Assembly: GCA_964501785.1 (NCBI GenBank)
Contig: CAZCUD010000005.1
Location: 124,001-188,000 of the forward strand
From: DATBSK01 sp964501785
Lineage (GTDB): Bacteria > Actinomycetota > Acidimicrobiia > IMCC26256 > PALSA-555
Direction of reading: 5' to 3'
Length of the DNA: 64,000 nucleotides
In this document: one piece after another, positions 34,049-42,872 of the stretch
How positions within the stretch are numbered: the first letter of the stretch is position 1
Layout: every line of letters begins with the position of its first letter
Notes under the pieces: model-generated
What the model saw: the letters and a program-made list of their open reading frames with translations, nothing else
Database searches by the model: none
What the model was told of the DNA's origin: nothing
Made by a program: the position numbers and the translations under genes

Positions 34049-34495
34049 GTGCCGGGCGAGTGCGTGCTGCTGACGGGGCGGGCCGGCGCCGGCAAGGAGA
34101 CCATCGGACGCGGGGTCGTCACCGACCTGCGCAAGCGAGGCTGTCCCGCCGGGCTCGTCGACGACGACTGCGTCGGCGCTCACCTCCGTGAGGGGATCGA
34201 GTCGGTGACCTGGCTGTGCCGCTTCCTCGTCGATGCCGGCGTCGTCGGCGTCGTCACCGCGCCGCTGCCCGGTCGCGACGCTCGCGAGCGCCTCCGCGCT
34301 GCGGTGCCCGAGCTCGTCGAGGTGTTCGTCGACGCGCCCGCCGACGTCTGCGCGACCCGAGCCGGCCGCGCGGACCCGTCCTACGAGGAGCCCTACGCCC
34401 CCGACCTGCGCGTGCCCACCCACGATCGGGCGGCGCGTGCGTCGATCGCCCAGGTGCTCTCCTTCTTGGAGGAGCGCGGCCTCGAGCGTTCGTAG
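34049..34495 (+). CDS. Adenylylsulfate-kinase-like P-loop protein
   Basis: A 148-residue protein resembling APS kinase (CysC). The P-loop GRAGAGKET (about residues 10-18) has Glu between Lys and Thr, an insertion relative to GKST. GLVDDDCVGAHL matches the CysC DGD segment, EVFVDAPADVCATR the substrate-side helix, and EEPYAPDLRVPT the C-terminal motif. It is shorter than normal CysC (about 180-200), lacking part of the lid. No sulfate-assimilation genes are nearby, so it may act on a different small substrate. Confidence 0.8.
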   Translation: MPGECVLLTGRAGAGKETIGRGVVTDLRKRGCPAGLVDDDCVGAHLREGIESVTWLCRFLVDAGVVGVVTAPLPGRDARERLRAAVPELVEVFVDAPADVCATRAGRADPSYEEPYAPDLRVPTHDRAARASIAQVLSFLEERGLERS

Positions 34496-34498
34496 GAT
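34493..34498 (+). promoter_or_regulatory. -10 element TAGGAT of the LuxR-type gene
   Basis: TAGGAT ends 6 nt before the ATG at 34505 and partly covers the end of the preceding gene. It favours this ATG over the GTG at 34502. Confidence 0.6.
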
Positions 34499-34504
34499 CG
34501 TGTG

Positions 34505-37051
34505 ATGGCGCGGTGGCCCGGCCACGTCGAGCGAACCGCCGCCCGGGTCGTGGGCGGGGCGAAGCTTCCGGTCGCCGCGCTCGTGGCCGCTGACGGCACG
34601 GGGCGCACCGAGACGCTCGACCGGGTCGTCGAGCTCCTCGAGCGCGACGACGTTGTCGCAGTGCGGCTGTCCGCACGCCGGGCCGACCGCGAGGTCCGCT
34701 TCGCATCGCTGGAGCCCCTGCTCGACGGCAAGGAGCCGGGCAAGGGAGCCGCGGGCGAGCGCACGGCGCGGGCCCGGCTGGCGGAGCGATGCGCCGGCTC
34801 GGTGCTGGTCGTCGACGACGCCCATTGGCTCGACGACGCGTCGCGACGGACGCTGGCCGCGCTCGCCGACGAGGCCGACGAGCGCGAGGTGGGCCTGGTC
34901 GTCGCATCGCGGCCGCCCGCGCCCCGGGACGACGACGCCGTCGTCGGGGCCATCGCCCGGGCCGGCGCGGTCGTCGAACCCGAGCCGCTGACCGAGGACG
35001 ACGTCGCCGAGCGCGCGGCCCGAGTCGTCGGCCGGGACGTCGACGCGGTGGTCGTCGACGTGCTCTTCACGCAGACCGCCGGCCACGCCCGGCTCGTCGA
35101 CACCCTCGCCGATGCGTGGCCCGACGACGGGGCCGTCGGCGACCTCGCCCCGCTCGCGGCCGACACGGTGGCCGCGGCGACGAGCGACCTGTCACCGGAG
35201 GCGCGCGAGGCGCTGGTCGCGCTCTCGCTCGGCACCGGGCCCGACGACGAGCTCCTCGCTGCGCTCGCGGGCACCGAGAGCTCGTCGGTGCCGGCGATCT
35301 GGGCCGAGCTCGGCCGGGCCGGGCTGCTCGCCCCGGGCCACGACGAACCGATCCCCGTCGTCGCGGCAGTCGTCGCGTCGAGGACCGACGCGGCTTCCCG
35401 TCGCGACGTGCACCGAAGGATCGCGGACCTGCTCGCGGCCCGTGGCGTGCCCGCGCCGCACGTCGCCGAGCACCTCGTCGCGTCCGAGGCCCGCGGCCCC
35501 GACGCCGCGACGACGCTCGTCGCCGCGGCCGAGGCGCAGCTCGCGGACGCGCCCGCGGTCGCCGCCGAGCTCTTCGAGCGTGCCATCGAGGCCGGGTCCG
35601 ACCCGGCCGCGCTCGGGGGGGCACGCGCGGAGGCAGCCGCGCTCGCGGGTGACGAGGACTCGGCCGTCGCGCTGGCCGACGCGGCGATGGGCGGACCGCC
35701 GAGCGTGCAGGCGCGAGCCGCGCTCGTGCTCGCGGGTGTGCTCGCCCGACGCGGCCTGTGGGCGCGGGCGGTCCGCTCCTACTCGTCGACGTCGGACCAT
35801 CCGACGCTGCCCGACGACGCGGTCCAGGCCCTCGGCGCCGTCGCGAGCGTGGCGATCGGCACGCCACCCGCGGTCCCCGCGGCGCCGGGCGCGCCCGGCC
35901 CGCTCGGCGCGGAGGTCGCCCGACTGCTCGGAGACGTCGCGGCGGCCATGGCCGCAGGCGACGCATCCGCGGCGCGCCGTGCGGCGGGTGAAGCCGCCGA
36001 CGTCCTCGAGGCGGGTGCGACCACGATCGTGCTGCCCGAGACGCCACACGCGCTCGCGGCACTGGTCGCGCTGGTCACCGGCGACGCGGACGGCGCCGAG
36101 CTCCTCGCCGCGCGCGCGCTCGAAGCCGACGTCGGGGGTCCTGCCGCCGCGATGCGTCACCGGCTGCTCGGTGGCCTCGGCTCGCTGCGCGCCGGTCGCT
36201 ACGACCGCGTGCAGCGCGTGCTCGACGAGGCGCACGGGCCGGGGACGACCCGCGACGCGCTGCTCCGGGCCTCGCTCTCGATCGGCTTGGCCCGCCGACT
36301 GGGCGACGTGGGCCGCCTCACCGCCGCGTGGGATGCCGCCACCGCCGTCATCGCCGCGACCCGAGGTGATCTGTACCTCCTCCCCGCGTTCTCCGAGCTG
36401 TTCGTCGCGGCCGCACGACTGCGCCGGCGCGAGGTCGTCGCCGAGCGCGAAGCCGAGCTCGACGCCGTCGTCCAGGGGCTGGGGCGGCCCGGCCTCTGGA
36501 TGCGTCCGCTCGCCTGGTCCCGCGTCGAGGCCGCGGTCGCGAGCGACGACGCGGCCGCGCTCGAGCCCGCGGTCACGTCGCTCCAAGAGACCGAGGCGGC
36601 CCACGAACGCCTGGTGGGGCTCGACGCGGCGGCGGCCGCGTGGCGCGGCGTCATGGCCGGCGACTCGACCGATCTCGACGCCGGCGTGGCCGGGCTCGAG
36701 CAGGCCGGGCTGGTGTGGGAGGCCTCACGGCTCGTCGGCCACGCCGCGATCCGCGCCGGTGACGCCGACGCGACGCGATCGCTGCTCGGTCGGGCCCGGG
36801 AGCTGCACGGCACGCTGCCGGTCGTCGACGAGGCCGGGCAGCCCACGGGGACCGTGCTCTCGGCGCGCGAGCGCGAGGTCGCGGCGTGCGTCGTCGACGG
36901 GCTCACGCACAAGGAGATCGGGGCGATGCTGTTCATCTCGCCCAAGACCGTGGAGCACCACGTCGCCCGGATCCGCCAGAAGCTCGGGGCAACCACTCGC
37001 GCCGAGATGCTCGCGGGCCTGCGCAGCACGCTCGCCGCCGCCGACGCCTGA
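34505..37051 (+). CDS. LuxR-family regulator with ATPase-like and helical-repeat domains
   Basis: An 848-residue regulator of the LAL type. The N-terminal nucleotide domain has a degenerate P-loop, LVAADGTGRTETL, with Arg for the usual Lys, but an intact Walker B SVLVVDDAHWLDDAS. A long Ala-rich helical region with TPR-like repeats follows. The C-terminal HTH (LSAREREVAACVVDGLTHKEIG, then ISPKTVEHHV) is typical LuxR. In Mycobacterium a similar large regulator, IniR, lies beside iniBAC; here the Ini-like genes begin about 2.3 kb downstream on the other strand. A regulatory link is plausible but inferred. Confidence 0.88.
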   Translation: MARWPGHVERTAARVVGGAKLPVAALVAADGTGRTETLDRVVELLERDDVVAVRLSARRADREVRFASLEPLLDGKEPGKGAAGERTARARLAERCAGSVLVVDDAHWLDDASRRTLAALADEADEREVGLVVASRPPAPRDDDAVVGAIARAGAVVEPEPLTEDDVAERAARVVGRDVDAVVVDVLFTQTAGHARLVDTLADAWPDDGAVGDLAPLAADTVAAATSDLSPEAREALVALSLGTGPDDELLAALAGTESSSVPAIWAELGRAGLLAPGHDEPIPVVAAVVASRTDAASRRDVHRRIADLLAARGVPAPHVAEHLVASEARGPDAATTLVAAAEAQLADAPAVAAELFERAIEAGSDPAALGGARAEAAALAGDEDSAVALADAAMGGPPSVQARAALVLAGVLARRGLWARAVRSYSSTSDHPTLPDDAVQALGAVASVAIGTPPAVPAAPGAPGPLGAEVARLLGDVAAAMAAGDASAARRAAGEAADVLEAGATTIVLPETPHALAALVALVTGDADGAELLAARALEADVGGPAAAMRHRLLGGLGSLRAGRYDRVQRVLDEAHGPGTTRDALLRASLSIGLARRLGDVGRLTAAWDAATAVIAATRGDLYLLPAFSELFVAAARLRRREVVAEREAELDAVVQGLGRPGLWMRPLAWSRVEAAVASDDAAALEPAVTSLQETEAAHERLVGLDAAAAAWRGVMAGDSTDLDAGVAGLEQAGLVWEASRLVGHAAIRAGDADATRSLLGRARELHGTLPVVDEAGQPTGTVLSAREREVAACVVDGLTHKEIGAMLFISPKTVEHHVARIRQKLGATTRAEMLAGLRSTLAAADA

Positions 37052-37098
37052 GCTCCGAGCGCATGCGGAGTGACCGGGCGCGCACGCCGGCTCGGCCC

Positions 37099-37104
37099 TA
37101 GTCT
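37099..37104 (+). promoter_or_regulatory. -10 element TAGTCT
   Basis: TAGTCT lies 8 nt before the ATG at 37113, with no ribosome-binding sequence between. Confidence 0.5.
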
Positions 37105-37112
37105 CTGGCCCG

Positions 37113-37820
37113 ATGTCCGAGCCGCCGCCGACCCCACCACCGGGCAAGGAGCCCGCTGGCGCGTCGCCGCCCGGTGACGCGAACCCGGCGCCGACCCCGC
37201 CACCGCGGCCCACGACCAAGCGCGGTCGCCCGAAGGCGCCACGCGTCCACCGCCGTGGCGTGGGCACGTACGTGTTCACCGCGATCATCGTGATCGCGGT
37301 GGCGGTCGCCGCGTGGCAGCTCTTCAAGTCGTTCACCGCCGACAAGGAGCCCGAGGTCGGCGACCACGTGCACGCCGCGCTGGGGATCACCGTGTGCGGG
37401 ATCCCGGTCGAGAACGCTCCTTCGTTCGAGTTCCAGGAGGGCACCGAGACCAAGGCCGGGCTCCACTCCCACGGCGACGGGCTCATCCACATCCATCCGT
37501 TCACCGAGGACGAGTCGGGCGAGAACGCGACGGTGGGCCGGTTCATGGAGTACGGCGGCTGGGAGATCGACGAGGACCGCCTGTCGCTGTGGGACGGGCT
37601 CGAGGTCACCAGCGGAGACCCGTGCCCCGACGGACGCGAGGCGACGATCCGGTGGGCGGTCAACGGCGAAGAGCAGGACGGCAACCCGGCCGACTACAAG
37701 CCCGACGACCAGGACGTGATCGCGATCGCGTTCCTCCCCGAGGGCGAGGCGATCCCCGGACCACCCCAGGCCGTGCTCGACGCGCTGCCCAACCCGGCCG
37801 ACGTCCAGCAGGGCGGGTAG
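37113..37820 (+). CDS. Single-pass membrane protein with histidine-rich extracellular domain
   Basis: A 235-residue protein. A Pro-rich cytoplasmic region (1-45) with a basic end precedes one membrane segment (about 50-68, TYVFTAIIVIAVAVAAWQLF). The outer domain contains DHVHAALGITVCG and LHSHGDGLIHIHPFTEDESG, with seven histidines grouped as if to bind a metal ion, then two cysteines (CG and PCPDG) that may form a disulfide. I recognise it only as a conserved actinobacterial type without known function. It converges on the amidohydrolase gene with 3 nt between stops. Confidence 0.82.
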   Translation: MSEPPPTPPPGKEPAGASPPGDANPAPTPPPRPTTKRGRPKAPRVHRRGVGTYVFTAIIVIAVAVAAWQLFKSFTADKEPEVGDHVHAALGITVCGIPVENAPSFEFQEGTETKAGLHSHGDGLIHIHPFTEDESGENATVGRFMEYGGWEIDEDRLSLWDGLEVTSGDPCPDGREATIRWAVNGEEQDGNPADYKPDDQDVIAIAFLPEGEAIPGPPQAVLDALPNPADVQQGG

Positions 37821-37823
37821 CCC

Positions 37824-39407
37824 TCAGTCGCGGGGGTGCACCCGCGACCCTGCGACCCAGGTCTCGACGACGGTCGGGGTCGCGGCGGTGAGGTCGAGCA
37901 CCACCAGGTCGGCGCGCAAGCCGGGAGCGAGGCGACCCCGCTCGCCTTCCTGACCACCGGCATGGGCCGCGCCCACCGTGTACGCGACGAGCCAGTCGTC
38001 GAACGGGACCGCCTGCTCGGGCTCGAACGCGATGCCGGTGCTCGTGGCGCGCGACGCCCCCATGCGGGCACCCCACATCGGGGACGCCGGAGCGCACGGG
38101 TCGTCGCTCGAGCCGGCGAGTCGCACCCCGGCCTCGGCGAGACCCGCGAACGCGAGCCAGTGGTGATCGTCGAATCGCACCCCTCGGCTCTGGATCCCGA
38201 CGTGCTCGACGAAGCCGGGCTGCACGACCGCCACCGCGTCGAGAGAAGCCAGGCGGCGCCACTGCTCGGGCGACGTCACGCCCGCGTGCTCGAGCCGAAA
38301 CCGATGGTCGATCCCGTCGCTGGTGCGCGCACGCACACGCTCGAACGCGTCGATGGTCGCCTGCACGCCCACGTTGCCGATCGCGTGCACCGCGATGCGG
38401 AAGCCTCGCTCGGCGGCCGCCGACGCGCACGCCGAGAGGTCGTCCATGACGATGCCGTACCGCACCGGGTGCCCGGACACGCTGGCGTCGAGGGCGATCG
38501 CCACGCCACCGTCGGCGAACAGCTTCGCCGGTCCGACCCGTAGCCACTCGTCGCCTTCGCCCGTCGGTGGCCCGTCGAGACGCCGCCCCTGCTCGTTGGT
38601 GAGGATGCTGCTCGGGTGGGGCATCGCGAGCACCGAGATCGGGAGCGTCCCGTCCTGCGCCATCGCCGCGTAGACGCGTTCCGCGGCCGGGTCGCAGGCA
38701 GCGTCGTGGACCGCGGTCACGCCGTCACGGAGCAGCTCACGAGCCCGGGCCACGATGTGCTCGGCCCAGCGGTCGGGATCCGCATAGGCGGTCAACGAGC
38801 GCGCGTGCGCCTCACCCCACGCCCGTTCGAGCAGGAGTCCGGTCGGTGCACCGTCGCGCCCGCGCGCGATCTCCCCGCCCGGCGGATCCGGCGTCGCGCG
38901 CGCGATCCCGAGCTCGTCGAGCCCTGCGCTGCTCACGACGCACTGGTGGAGCGAGTAGTGCGCGAGCACGACCGGGCGCTCCTCACCGGCAGCGTCGAGG
39001 TCGGCGGCGGTCGGGACGAAGCCCGACGGCGTCTCGTTCCAACCGTGGAGTCGGATCCACGGCGCGTCGGGAGTCGCGCTCGCGTGCGATCGGACCGCGT
39101 CGACGAGCGAGTCGCGGTCGGCCACCGCGCTCGCGTCGCCGAACGCCGGCACGAGCGCGGCGATCGACAGGTGGTTGTGCGCGTCGATCAGGCCGGGGAC
39201 CAACGTGCGGCCTGCGAGGTCGACGACCTCGGCGTCGGGCCACCGCTCGAGCGCGCCCGGCCCCTCGACCGCGGCGATGCGGTCCCCGACGACGACGACC
39301 GCCTCGGCCGTCGCGTGCGCGGCGTCCATCGTGCGGATCGGGCCACCCCGGAACAGGCGCGGCCGGCGAGCGGCGTCGGGGTCAGGCGCCGGCGAGGATC
39401 GCTTCAC
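37824..39407 (-). CDS. YtcJ-like amidohydrolase
   Basis: A 527-residue metal-dependent hydrolase. Family marks are LFRGGPIRTMDAAHATAEAVVVVGDRI, the metal site GLIDAHNHLS, LHGWNE, and HAIGNVGVQATIDAFERVR, plus the C-terminal GRLAPGLRADLVVLD. The GTG at 39407 is chosen because it keeps the conserved LFRGGPI strand; it overlaps the end of the iniC-like gene by 26 nt. An ATG at 39329 would remove that strand. The substrate (an amide, cyclic amide or ester) is unknown. It is downstream of the iniA-iniC genes and probably co-transcribed. Confidence 0.85.
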   Translation of the reverse strand: MKRSSPAPDPDAARRPRLFRGGPIRTMDAAHATAEAVVVVGDRIAAVEGPGALERWPDAEVVDLAGRTLVPGLIDAHNHLSIAALVPAFGDASAVADRDSLVDAVRSHASATPDAPWIRLHGWNETPSGFVPTAADLDAAGEERPVVLAHYSLHQCVVSSAGLDELGIARATPDPPGGEIARGRDGAPTGLLLERAWGEAHARSLTAYADPDRWAEHIVARARELLRDGVTAVHDAACDPAAERVYAAMAQDGTLPISVLAMPHPSSILTNEQGRRLDGPPTGEGDEWLRVGPAKLFADGGVAIALDASVSGHPVRYGIVMDDLSACASAAAERGFRIAVHAIGNVGVQATIDAFERVRARTSDGIDHRFRLEHAGVTSPEQWRRLASLDAVAVVQPGFVEHVGIQSRGVRFDDHHWLAFAGLAEAGVRLAGSSDDPCAPASPMWGARMGASRATSTGIAFEPEQAVPFDDWLVAYTVGAAHAGGQEGERGRLAPGLRADLVVLDLTAATPTVVETWVAGSRVHPRD

Positions 39408-40848
39408 ACGTCCGCACGAGCAGCCGCGACGCGTCGGCGACCTCCCTGCTCGCCATCGGGCTCTCGGCCCGCTTCTGCCAGCGCGCGAGCTGCGCGGTCG
39501 CCTCGGCGCGGATCGCGTCGGTGTCGGCGTCGGCGTCGAGGCCGAGGCGCTGCGTGACGGTCGCGCCCTCTCCGCCCACCAGGCGCTCCATGGCCTCGAG
39601 GTCGTCGGGCTTGGCGTCGATCGTGCCCGCGCGCAGCCCGGCCAGGAGCTGGAGCTCGGCGAGCTCGTGCGCGCCGGCGGTGATCTGCTCGACGTCGGCG
39701 AGCAGGGCATCCGAACCGGGCCGCCCGTCCACGCGCGCGACCGCCTCCACCGCGAGCAGGCCCGACCGTGCCTTCAGCAGGTCGCGCCGCTCCGCGAACT
39801 GGGTGAGCAGGACCTCCCGCAGCTCGGGCAGCCCGCTGCGCGTCTCCAGCTCCTTCGAGAGCGCGTCGGCGTTGGTGACGGTTCCCTCGCGGATCAGGTG
39901 CACCACGAGTCGGACGCCGAAGAGCCCGAATCGCTCGAGGAGGGCCTGGCGCTCCATCGTCGTGAGCCCGACGTGCGCGTCGCCGTTCGCGAAGCGGTCG
40001 GCCGACAGCAGGAGCCGATCGACCTCGTCGACCGACGCACGGCTGAGGGTGGCGAGCGCCTGGTACTCCGCCTCGCGCAGCGTGACGCCCGTCTGGGCGA
40101 GCAGGCCGGCGACCGGGACGACGGTCTGGGTGAGCCGTCGCACCTTGGGGTCGTGCGAGTACCGAGCGGCCACCGTCGCGGCCGACTCGAGGGAGTCGAG
40201 ACGCCCGCCCCCCACCTCGTCGGCGCGCGACAGCACGGCAACCGCGTTGACCGGCGTCGCCTGCGACACCTCCTCGTCGTGGAACGCCGAGAGGAAGTCG
40301 ACGTCGGTCGTGTGGAGGTGCTTCATCAGGTAGAGCACCGCATCGGCCTCGGTCTCGCGCCCCTCGCCAGGAGTGAGGAACTCGACGGTGCTCGCCGACG
40401 GCGTGCCCGAGAGCGCACCGATGCCCGGCGTGTCGATGAGCGTCATCTCCCGCAACGAGGCCGACGGCCACTCGACGTCGAGGCGCTCGACGTCGTCGGG
40501 CGCCAGCCCACCGAGGTCGACGAGGACGGCGTCCTCGAGCCGGTCGAAGCGCGCCGCGGTCGGATCGCCGCTCCGCGGGTGGATCGTGACCCGGTAGGTG
40601 ACTCCGTCGTGGTACCAGGTGACGATCCGCGTGCACTCGCCCTCGTCGGTCGGTGCCAGGGGCTCGCCGACGAGCGCGTTGAGCAGCGTCGACTTCCCCG
40701 CCTTCACGCGACCCGCGATCGCGACCCGCAACGGCTCGTCGAGGCGAGCCCGCTGCTGGGCGAGGTGCTCTGCGTGCTCCGTGCCCTGGTACACGCCGAC
40801 CGCGTCGTCGAGGAGCCCCTTGACCCGGGCCAGCAGCGCGTCGCTCAC
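39382..40848 (-). CDS. iniC: Dynamin-like GTPase, IniC-like
   Basis: A 488-residue bacterial dynamin-family GTPase. G1 is GRVKAGKS (46-53), G3 DTPG (139-142) and G4 SRAD (207-210). It has no clear membrane segment, unlike its partner. Its length is close to that of mycobacterial IniC. The GTG overlaps the iniA-like stop as GTGA, so both are made together, as for other paired bacterial dynamins that act as heteromers on membranes. IniA/IniC in mycobacteria are induced by cell-wall inhibitors; the same role here is inferred from homology and context. Confidence 0.88.
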   Translation of the reverse strand: MSDALLARVKGLLDDAVGVYQGTEHAEHLAQQRARLDEPLRVAIAGRVKAGKSTLLNALVGEPLAPTDEGECTRIVTWYHDGVTYRVTIHPRSGDPTAARFDRLEDAVLVDLGGLAPDDVERLDVEWPSASLREMTLIDTPGIGALSGTPSASTVEFLTPGEGRETEADAVLYLMKHLHTTDVDFLSAFHDEEVSQATPVNAVAVLSRADEVGGGRLDSLESAATVAARYSHDPKVRRLTQTVVPVAGLLAQTGVTLREAEYQALATLSRASVDEVDRLLLSADRFANGDAHVGLTTMERQALLERFGLFGVRLVVHLIREGTVTNADALSKELETRSGLPELREVLLTQFAERRDLLKARSGLLAVEAVARVDGRPGSDALLADVEQITAGAHELAELQLLAGLRAGTIDAKPDDLEAMERLVGGEGATVTQRLGLDADADTDAIRAEATAQLARWQKRAESPMASREVADASRLLVRTCEAILAGA

Positions 40849-42743
40849 GAGGCTCCGGCTCCCTCGTCGGCGGTGGCGAGGTCGCGGGCCTCGAGCGCCA
40901 TCTTGCGCAGGCCGAGGATGCGCTGGAGCTCCGACTGCACGTCCTTGAGACGCTTCGCGCGGGTGGCCTCGTCGGACTTGAGCGCCTGCGCCGCGGCCCC
41001 CGTCGCCTCGGCGACCGAGCGGTGCAGCTCCTCGGCGCGGGTGTTGTAGTGGTCGCGCAGCTGCCGTTGGACCCGCCGCAACGTGTCGCGCTGCTCCTTG
41101 CCCGCGAGGAACTGCGCCTCGTCGAGGTACTTGCGCACCGCGTTCTTCGCCGTCGTGCGGCGGATCGTCAGCTGGCGCTCCTGCTCGTCGCGCAGCGACT
41201 TGCGGCCCATGAGCAGGCCGGCGGCCACTGGCAGCGCTCCGACGGCGAGACCGATCATCGAACCCAGCGCGCCGAACATGAGGACGCCGATGTACCCCCC
41301 ACGGAACCCGGTCATCATGCGCTGGCCCTTGGTCATCACCTTGAACTCGGCCGACGCGGTCGCGCTCGCCCGTCGGAGCGCCGCCCCGCCCTCGGCGAGC
41401 TCGGGCCGGAACGCGATCTCCTCCTGGTCGAGCGCGAAGAGCTCGGCCACCTGCGCGCTCAGCTCCTCGGCGCGACCCTGCAGCACCCGGTACGAGTAGA
41501 CGACGTCCTCAGCGGTGCGGCGGTACAGCCAGGGCTCGAACTCGTCCCAGAACTCGGCCGGGTCACCCTCGTCGATCACCTCGTCGGCCTCGCGGATGAT
41601 CTCCCGGAACCGGCCCCTGAGGTCGTGGTCGACGTCGGACGTCAGGTCGCCGATGCCGTCGTTGAGCACCTGCGCCCAGCGAGCGCTCTGGCTCTTGAGC
41701 TTCTCTGACTTGCCGCGGGCGCGCTCGAGGTCGCGCTGGAGCTCCTCGGCGCTCTCGGGCGTCCCGAGCGCCTTCTCCTCGGAGCGGAACTGCGTCTCGA
41801 GCTGGTCGATGACCGCGAGCAGCTCCGAGCACACCGCCTGCACGCCGCGTCGCTCGCCGTCACCGACGATCTCGGTGCGCAGCGACTCGAGCAGCCGCGG
41901 GAATCCGGACTCCGCGTTGAGCTCGCGGTCGTCGGTCTCGAGCGCCTGCTGGCGGAGCACCGACGACACGGGGAGGATCTCGAGGTCGAGCTTCGCGGCC
42001 GCGAGGTGGCCCTTGTCGAGATCGAGGATCTTGCGCCACGCCGGGTAGAAGTCGGTCTTGGTCAGGACGCAGCACACGTTCGGGCACAGCGACAACGCCT
42101 GCTTCAGGAAGGTCATCTCCGGCTCCGAGAACTCCTGTGAGGCGTCGGAGAGGAACAGGACCCCGTCGGCCATCGGCAGCGCCGCCGCGGTGATCGCACC
42201 GTGCACCGACCCGAGGCCCCCGACGCCGGGCGTGTCGACGAGCACGAGACCGTCCGCGAGGAGCTTGCGGGGCACCCCGATCTCGACCCACTGCACCCGG
42301 CGCTCGTTGGCGGGGTTGGCCGCCTCGGTGACGAACTCGCGGACGCGATCGACGGGCACGTCGACCGCCTCGGGCTCCGCGTCGGGGTCGTCGTCGGACG
42401 GCGCGTAGAGGACGCGGGCGCCGACCTGCTCGGCGTACTGCACCGCGGTCGGGGCCGACGTGGCGATGTCGTCGTCGACGGGGCACACCGGCGCGTTGAG
42501 GAGCGCGTTGACGAGCGAGCTCTTGCCCTGCTTGAACTCGCCCACGACGAGGACCCGGAAGGCGGGATCGTCGAGCCTGCGCCTCGCGGCCGCGAGGCGC
42601 GCGGTGAGGTCGTCGCGGCCGTAGGCCGCGGTCGCCTTGTTGGTGAGGTGCATCGCCGCGAGCGCGGCGTCGACCGCCGGGCTCGGCGGCGTCGGCTGCT
42701 CCTCGGCCTGGGCCGGTGATGCGCCCTCGGAGGTCGTCGTCAT
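40845..42743 (-). CDS. iniA: Dynamin-like GTPase with membrane paddle, IniA-like
   Basis: A 632-residue dynamin-like protein. G1 is GEFKQGKS (68-75), G3 DTPG (170-173) and G4 TKTD (228-231). Long helical stalk regions follow, and a hydrophobic hairpin (GGYIGVLMFGALGSMIGLAVG, continuing to AAGLLMG) at about residues 495-525 fits the lipid-inserting paddle of IniA. Length agrees with mycobacterial IniA (about 640). It lies 129 nt downstream of an IniB-like gene with a strong hairpin between. Predicted function: remodelling or fission of the plasma membrane under envelope stress. Confidence 0.9.
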   Translation of the reverse strand: MTTTSEGASPAQAEEQPTPPSPAVDAALAAMHLTNKATAAYGRDDLTARLAAARRRLDDPAFRVLVVGEFKQGKSSLVNALLNAPVCPVDDDIATSAPTAVQYAEQVGARVLYAPSDDDPDAEPEAVDVPVDRVREFVTEAANPANERRVQWVEIGVPRKLLADGLVLVDTPGVGGLGSVHGAITAAALPMADGVLFLSDASQEFSEPEMTFLKQALSLCPNVCCVLTKTDFYPAWRKILDLDKGHLAAAKLDLEILPVSSVLRQQALETDDRELNAESGFPRLLESLRTEIVGDGERRGVQAVCSELLAVIDQLETQFRSEEKALGTPESAEELQRDLERARGKSEKLKSQSARWAQVLNDGIGDLTSDVDHDLRGRFREIIREADEVIDEGDPAEFWDEFEPWLYRRTAEDVVYSYRVLQGRAEELSAQVAELFALDQEEIAFRPELAEGGAALRRASATASAEFKVMTKGQRMMTGFRGGYIGVLMFGALGSMIGLAVGALPVAAGLLMGRKSLRDEQERQLTIRRTTAKNAVRKYLDEAQFLAGKEQRDTLRRVQRQLRDHYNTRAEELHRSVAEATGAAAQALKSDEATRAKRLKDVQSELQRILGLRKMALEARDLATADEGAGAS

Positions 42744-42816
42744 CGGGGCAATCCTGGCTCACCGGAGCACGACGCCCCGTGCCTGCTCATGGCCGCGGCG
42801 CGACGGGTCGACGGCG

Positions 42817-42845
42817 ACGGCCCCGGGACTGGTGCCCGGGGCCGT
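42817..42845 (-). terminator. Strong hairpin between the IniB-like and iniA-like genes
   Basis: ACGGCCCCGGG (42817-42827) and CCCGGGGCCGT (42835-42845) are perfectly complementary across a 7-nt loop. The hairpin starts 28 nt after the stop of the upstream gene and lacks a T-tract. It could stop most transcripts so that the small IniB-like protein is made in excess over the GTPases. Confidence 0.65.
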
Positions 42846-42872
42846 GCTCGTCGTGCTCGGTCGAGACCCGGA

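Noticed and set aside
41900..41906. GGAATCC inside the iniA-like gene
   Set aside because: It lies in coding sequence and has no partner half-site.
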